DNA from: Struthidea cinerea | Lineage: Eukaryota > Chordata > Aves > Passeriformes > Corcoracidae | NCBI GenBank assembly: GCA_013397865.1 | Contig: VZTI01002345.1 | Coordinates: 857,381-921,380, forward strand | DNA: 64,000 nucleotides | Reading direction: 5' to 3' | Shown here: piece after piece, positions 59,401 through 64,000 of the stretch | Layout: each line of letters starts with the position of its first letter | Numbering within the stretch: the first letter of the stretch is position 1 | The notes under the pieces: model-generated | The model's input: only the letters and a program-made list of their open reading frames with translations | Databases searched by the model: none | What the model was told of the DNA's origin: nothing | Translations under genes and position numbers: made by a program

Positions 59401-62095
59401 AGTGGGAGAAAAGGTGCCCCAGTGGGCCCAGGCTGGAGAGATTGGATTGCAGGGCTCTGGTGTCAGCAGGAGAGAGCTGTGGAGGTGCTGAGGCTGGGAC
59501 ACGTTTTCCACAGGGAGGACACGATTCCTGGCATTTATTAGCATTCCTGCTGCAGCTGCATCAGCCTGGGTGCACAGATTGCGGTTAATGCCAGTGCTTC
59601 CCCCAGAGTCCTGGGCAGGTCTGTGCTCCTGGCAGGGCCCACAGGGAGCAGTCACTGCTCAGCAGCGAGGGCAAACCTCTCCTGCAGAGAGCCAGGAAAC
59701 AGCAGAACCTCATCCACCACCGTGACACAGCAAAAGCCCTGTTTAAATGTGGTTTTGGATGGTGGTGCTTCCTGTTCATCAGCACAGGCAAAACAGGGCA
59801 TTGCTGAGTCAAGAGGAGCTGCTACAGTGCCGAGCAGGCTCTGGGAGTGGGGCTACAAAATCAGGTGAAAATTCCTCATATAAAGGCAGGACCTTAGTGA
59901 TAATTTTAGTTTACAGTCAGGAATGCACCAAGGCAAATCCCTTTCTTTGAGCTCCTTTCTCCTGATTCGTAGCCCATTGCTGCTGCCTCATTACCCCCCT
60001 GGCCTTTGGTGGGGCAGTAAATCTGGAGGCCTAATGGTGCACAGGGCCCTTGGAGGACAGCCCTGGCTTTTCAAATATTCATTTCTATGCGGATCAGGGA
60101 TGTCCCAGTCTGGCTGTAATCAGGGGAAGAGGGAAGGAGACAAATAATCACCGAACATGACTGTTTGGGGAGCAATTCCTGTCAAAAAAACAATCAGCAG
60201 CCGAGGTGGCTGCGAGCTGGCCTTGCAGCCCCAAGTACAAGGAGTGATGGGGGCTTGTTTGATCCCCATAAACTCTAATTGCTTCTTCCTTCACCCCCAG
60301 CCAGCTGCTTCCCCTGGCTGGGCTGAAATGCCTGTTGTTCTCTGGGAGCAGGGAAAGGTGCCAGGCTGGGGGAGCTGCCCTGCTTTGTGCAGACCCTGCC
60401 ACAGGAGCATCAGCCTGACACAGCCCTGCCCTGCAGGACAGGGCACCGAGCACGGGATCCTGCAGGGCACCTCAGCCCCTGGGTATTTTCTTGTTTCTGC
60501 AAGTGGTTTTCTGCCAGCTGTGGCAGGGATTGCCTGGACTGGAGCAGCGGCACAGCTCTGCTTCAGCCCAGAGCCTGGGTTGTTCTGGGTGGAACAGACC
60601 TTTGGGCTATGAAATCAGTTTGCAGCTCCTGGGAGTTGAGCTGATCCCAAGCTGATCTCACCCAGCTTAATGAGCAGTCAGCAGGAGTCATGGTCCCACT
60701 AATCCTGATTTAAATGTGAGTTAGAGCAGGGCTTGGATTCCACATCTCCAGAGTAATTTCTTGTGCCGTCCAAACCTCATCAAAGTGTCCTGGGGAAAAT
60801 GATTTTAACCAAGCTGTTGTGCTGTGTGTTGGCACAGGACCCTGGGGCTCAGGGTAACTGAGGTGTCAGCTCCCAGAACGTCACCCTGTGCTCAGTGCTG
60901 GGTTTGATTCAGAGGCACAGCCCCAGGCTTGGTTTTTCTTTATATGATCAGGATAACAGCACTAGTGAGGGTGTGTCCATCCCTTCACTCAGTGGGTAAA
61001 CTCTTCCTTGAAGAGGGATATTTAAACATTCATATGGTAATGAAGAAAAAACGCCAACCATACAAAATTTATATCAACTCATATCTGGCCCTGTGTGAGA
61101 AAACAATCCAGAGGCCATGGAACTGCAGGGCTGGCTCAGCCAGGCAGTGTCACAGAGAGCTCTTTCTCTTTAATTTTTCATTTGGATCCTCTCTGTATGT
61201 AGGTCACAATGACTTAAAAGAGCAGGCACTGACCAGACAAAACCAAACCTCTCAGAACAAAGCCATTGTTGCAGGAGGAGGATTTTTTCTCAAACAAGAC
61301 CCTAAATTAGCACTGAAGGATTGCAGCGTTCCCTGTGTCTCGCCCTGTTGGGGTTCCTGTTCCCAGGATGGGCAGAGCCGCAGCCTCTGGGCTCTGCTGG
61401 GCTGGCTCCTGCTGGAAGTGCAGGAGGGACAGGGAGCTGCTTCCTGACCCCGTGTGCTGTGCTGACCCCTTGGAGTCAATCCTGGCTGAGTCCCCCTTCC
61501 TCCGGAGCAGAGGAGGGATGGGAAGCCTCTCCCTGCAGCTCCCATCCATGTGTCTTCCTGCTTTTCCCAGTCCTTAACCACAGGGGCTGGACAAACCTCT
61601 CCTGCTGCTCCTGCCCCTGTGAGCATCACTCCAACAGCCACTGCAGGGATTCATTCCCTGCCGCCCTGTGGGAATTCCTCCCTCATGCAGGGACACACAG
61701 CCCAAACATCCCCGAGCTGCTTCCCAGCTTTGGGAGGGGAGGGAAAACAGATCCTGGGTTTGGCCCTGGCTCAGCCCTGTGCCAGCAGAGAACAGCAGGG
61801 AGTACCAACAACCTGCAAGGTTTTATTTTGGGAGAGGAGGGGGAGGCAGCCAAAGGTCGGGGCTCCGAAGGTCCCAATGCCCTGGCCAAAGAGTTTTAGT
61901 GAGGCCTGGCTTGCAAACAGTGCTGGGTGGCAACAGGGCAAATAAAAATCTCCCCGAAACCAGGGTATAAACAGGCCCTGAGTACAGATCACTGGTAGAA
62001 AAGCTCTGTGGAATTGCAGATTGATGGGTTTGAGATCAACAAAAAAACAACAGCTTCCCCTTTGGCTTCAAAATCCACATTGTGCACCCAGACTT

Positions 62096-62169
62096 TGCAT
62101 CAGGGGGTTGGACACGGAGCATGTTCAGGGTCCTTCCTACCCAAATCAGTCTGTGATCCTGTGATCCTG
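62096..62169 (+). mobile_element. CR1 LINE 3' terminal fragment
   Basis: gcatcagggggttggacacg, then ggtccttcctacccaaatca and gtctgtgatcctgtgatcct. It is a sense CR1 terminus with two copies of the terminal octamer-like unit tgtgatcc. Confidence 0.75.
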
Positions 62170-62638
62170 AATTTTGTAAATGTGACACAAACCCCAGTTG
62201 TGATGCAGGGACAGCTGAGGTATTTTGGTTCCTTTACCTCTCCTGCCTTTTAGGACACGAGCTGCAGCTTTGCCCCTGGAATTGCCAGGGGAGGGCTCAG
62301 CAGCACGGAGCTGGCACTGGATGGTGCTGTGGGCCAGCACAGGTGAGCTCACCTGGCTGTCAGACCAATCCTGCTGCTATGGAACCACCGGGGGAGCCAC
62401 AGGGACAGCCAGGATCCTGCATTACTCCTGGATGCAAATTCTTTTCAAAAGCAGATTTTGCAAGAGCATTTTGTGCCCGAGGAAGCAGAATTTTGGGAAG
62501 TTGGCTCCTGTCCAGTCACTGAGCTGAGCATCCAGGCTTTTAAACACCCTGTGAGTGATCTGTGTGTTACCAGTCTGAGCCATTGAAAAAGGCAAGCTGA
62601 GATTAAAAATCAAGTTTTAAAAAATACACAAATTTCTA

Positions 62639-62777
62639 GATCACAGAATGTTCTGATTTGGAAGGGACCCACAAGGATCATCAAGTCCAGCTCTTAAGTG
62701 AATGGCCCATACAGGCATTGAACCCACAAACTTGGTGTTCTCAGCACCCTGCTCTGACCCACTGAGCCAATCTGGCA
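62639..62777 (-). mobile_element. tRNA-Ile-derived SINE with CR1 tail (TguSINE1-like)
   Basis: Read on the - strand from 62776, the head gccagattggctcagtgggt resembles tRNA-Ile. It has an A box (tggctcagtgg) and a B box (ggttcaatgcc, at 62724-62714), the internal RNA polymerase III promoter. After about 65 bases of tRNA-like sequence and a short linker comes the CR1-X 3' end (ttgatgatccttgtgggtcc to attctgtgat). A tRNA-Ile/CR1-X SINE, TguSINE1, is known from passerines. It would be transcribed by Pol III and copied by the CR1 reverse transcriptase. The copy looks full-length. Confidence 0.85.
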
Positions 62778-64000
62778 CTTCTTAGGGGTTTAGGAGGGAA
62801 ACAGCTGTTGTTTGGTACTCTGGAGTAAAGAAACTCTTAAGCAGAAGTTCAGATTTTGAAGTATTTTCCAGATTTTTCTTCTGATTCTGGAAGGAATCTT
62901 TAAGAGAAATGTGGCTCATTCCAGGGTTTGAGAAAATCACAGCTGTTACCAAGCCAGTCTCATTTTCCCACTTTTCCATCAATGTTGTTTGATTAATAAG
63001 AGCCAAGTCAGTGCTGAGCAGCTCAGGAATAAATCAAACAGTAGAAGAGGGACACCAGATGTAATAAAAGCAGTTCCTGGAACAAGGAGATGCAAAGATC
63101 TGCTTGGTGTGGAGGTGGGGAAGGAATGGCACGTGCAATGTGTGTATTTTCTCTGCCACAGAAGTGTATTTTCTTCTCCTGATAGATGTATCTGAGGCAA
63201 TATAAACAATTTCAAAGAGCTGAAAGTATGCAGTGAGATGTTGCTGTGAATCACACACATCAAAGCAGAGCTGAGGCCCAGAAGAGGCTTTCTGTGCAAA
63301 GAAAACTGGCTTTTCTTGTATTTCAGGGAAAGGAATGCTCCTCTGCTGCTCAGACTCTCTCTGTCCCTGCACACTTGACTTGGATCAGTATTTTCAGTGG
63401 GGCGCTTGCTAAACGCTGCACTGGCATAAGAAAAATTCACTCAAATATTGGTTTCCCCTGTCTGCCTTTGAGATTATTTCAGATCAAATCCTTCTTTGGT
63501 TGGTTCCTGGGGTGGCTTCTCCCCAGCTCCAGGCAGGCCCTGCCCCACCTGAGCCTTCTCCCAGGTGAGCTGCAGGGGAAGGGGGAGCAGGAAAGGCTTC
63601 AGAGGGTGACACAGACAGGAGGGGACTTGGAAATACCAAAACGTCAACTGCAAACCAGAGGTGCCTTCAGAGAAAGAAAAGAGCAGTGTTTAAATGGAAT
63701 GTTCCCTTTGCTTCCCCAGAGCTCCAGGAAGCACAGCTGGATGTGTTCTGGAACAGCAGGATTTCTCTGGGAGTTGGAAGCCACAGCCATGTGAGGAAAT
63801 CCCAGTTAGATTCCCTGGAGGATAAGGTCCCTTTGGAGCTGTGTTATCTGATGTGTCAGCAAGGACAATCACATAGATATAATCGAGTAATAAAATCTTT
63901 ACAGCACAGCCCATGAACTGTGTAGATAAAGGGGGTGGCTTTGGGGTTTGCTCAGAAAAGTCCAGAAGAGTTGCAATGATTCCTGTCTTTAGGGCTGTCA

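Larger units (their letters stand above)
51101..64000. other. Upstream flank of PWWP2A, no gene recognised
   Basis: Apart from CR1 pieces (51169-51470, 51622-51690, 62096-62169) and one SINE (62639-62777), the sequence is unremarkable. Two exon-like pieces at 54545 and 56330 are listed separately. I looked for the FABP6 N-terminal exon, expected next in mammalian gene order, and did not find it. Confidence 0.6.

Noticed and set aside
62700..62780. A functional tRNA-Ile gene
   Set aside because: The tRNA-like head has a degraded acceptor stem, lacks a proper 3' half and terminator, and continues into a CR1 tail, so it is a SINE.
63246..63794. 182-codon + strand open frame near the right end
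   Set aside because: No domain, no codon bias that I can see and no exon boundaries; probably chance.
51101..64000. FABP6 first exon expected from mammalian gene order
   Set aside because: No sequence resembling the conserved FABP N-terminus (MAFTGKY-type) was found on the + strand; the gene probably begins beyond the window.

Overview
This is vertebrate nuclear DNA, almost certainly from a bird and probably a passerine. Two genes can be assembled from spliced exons with strong matches to their vertebrate orthologues. The repeats are dominated by CR1 LINE fragments, as in birds. One element near the right end (about 62639-62777) has a tRNA-Ile-like head and a CR1 3' tail, the design known for TguSINE1 of passerines.

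Left part (1-19.7 kb): TTC1 on the + strand. Seven coding exons splice in frame with GT-AG introns to a complete 288-residue TPR co-chaperone. The first, non-coding exon is not resolved and should lie in or left of the CpG-rich first 250 bases. A poly(A) signal stands at 19690. Middle (19.7-36.7 kb): spacer between the convergent 3' ends of TTC1 and PWWP2A. It holds CR1 fragments, a G-quadruplex tract, a possible conserved enhancer and, on the - strand, a possible alternative terminal exon of PWWP2A (29075 down to about 26460). Then (36.7-50.6 kb) PWWP2A on the - strand: a large last exon with the PWWP domain (37924-39616), a 10.3 kb intron, and a GC-rich first exon (49924-50560) broken by a 271-base N gap whose stated length does not keep the frame. 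Its CpG-island promoter with three CCAAT boxes runs to about 51.1 kb. Right part (51.1-64 kb): upstream flank with CR1 fragments, the SINE, and two unassigned sequences that look like exons. I found no FABP6 exon there, although FABP6 is the expected next gene from mammalian gene order.

The two genes are not known to work together: TTC1 is a cytoplasmic Hsp90/Hsp70-type TPR adaptor and PWWP2A a nuclear H2A.Z-nucleosome and chromatin reader. Their adjacency is the conserved order seen in human 5q33. I see no sign of a new biological system. The most useful points are the alternative PWWP2A terminal exon, the SINE that shares its tail with a CR1 copy in the same window, the mis-sized assembly gap, and a CR1 fragment that makes up half of a 226-base TTC1 intron.
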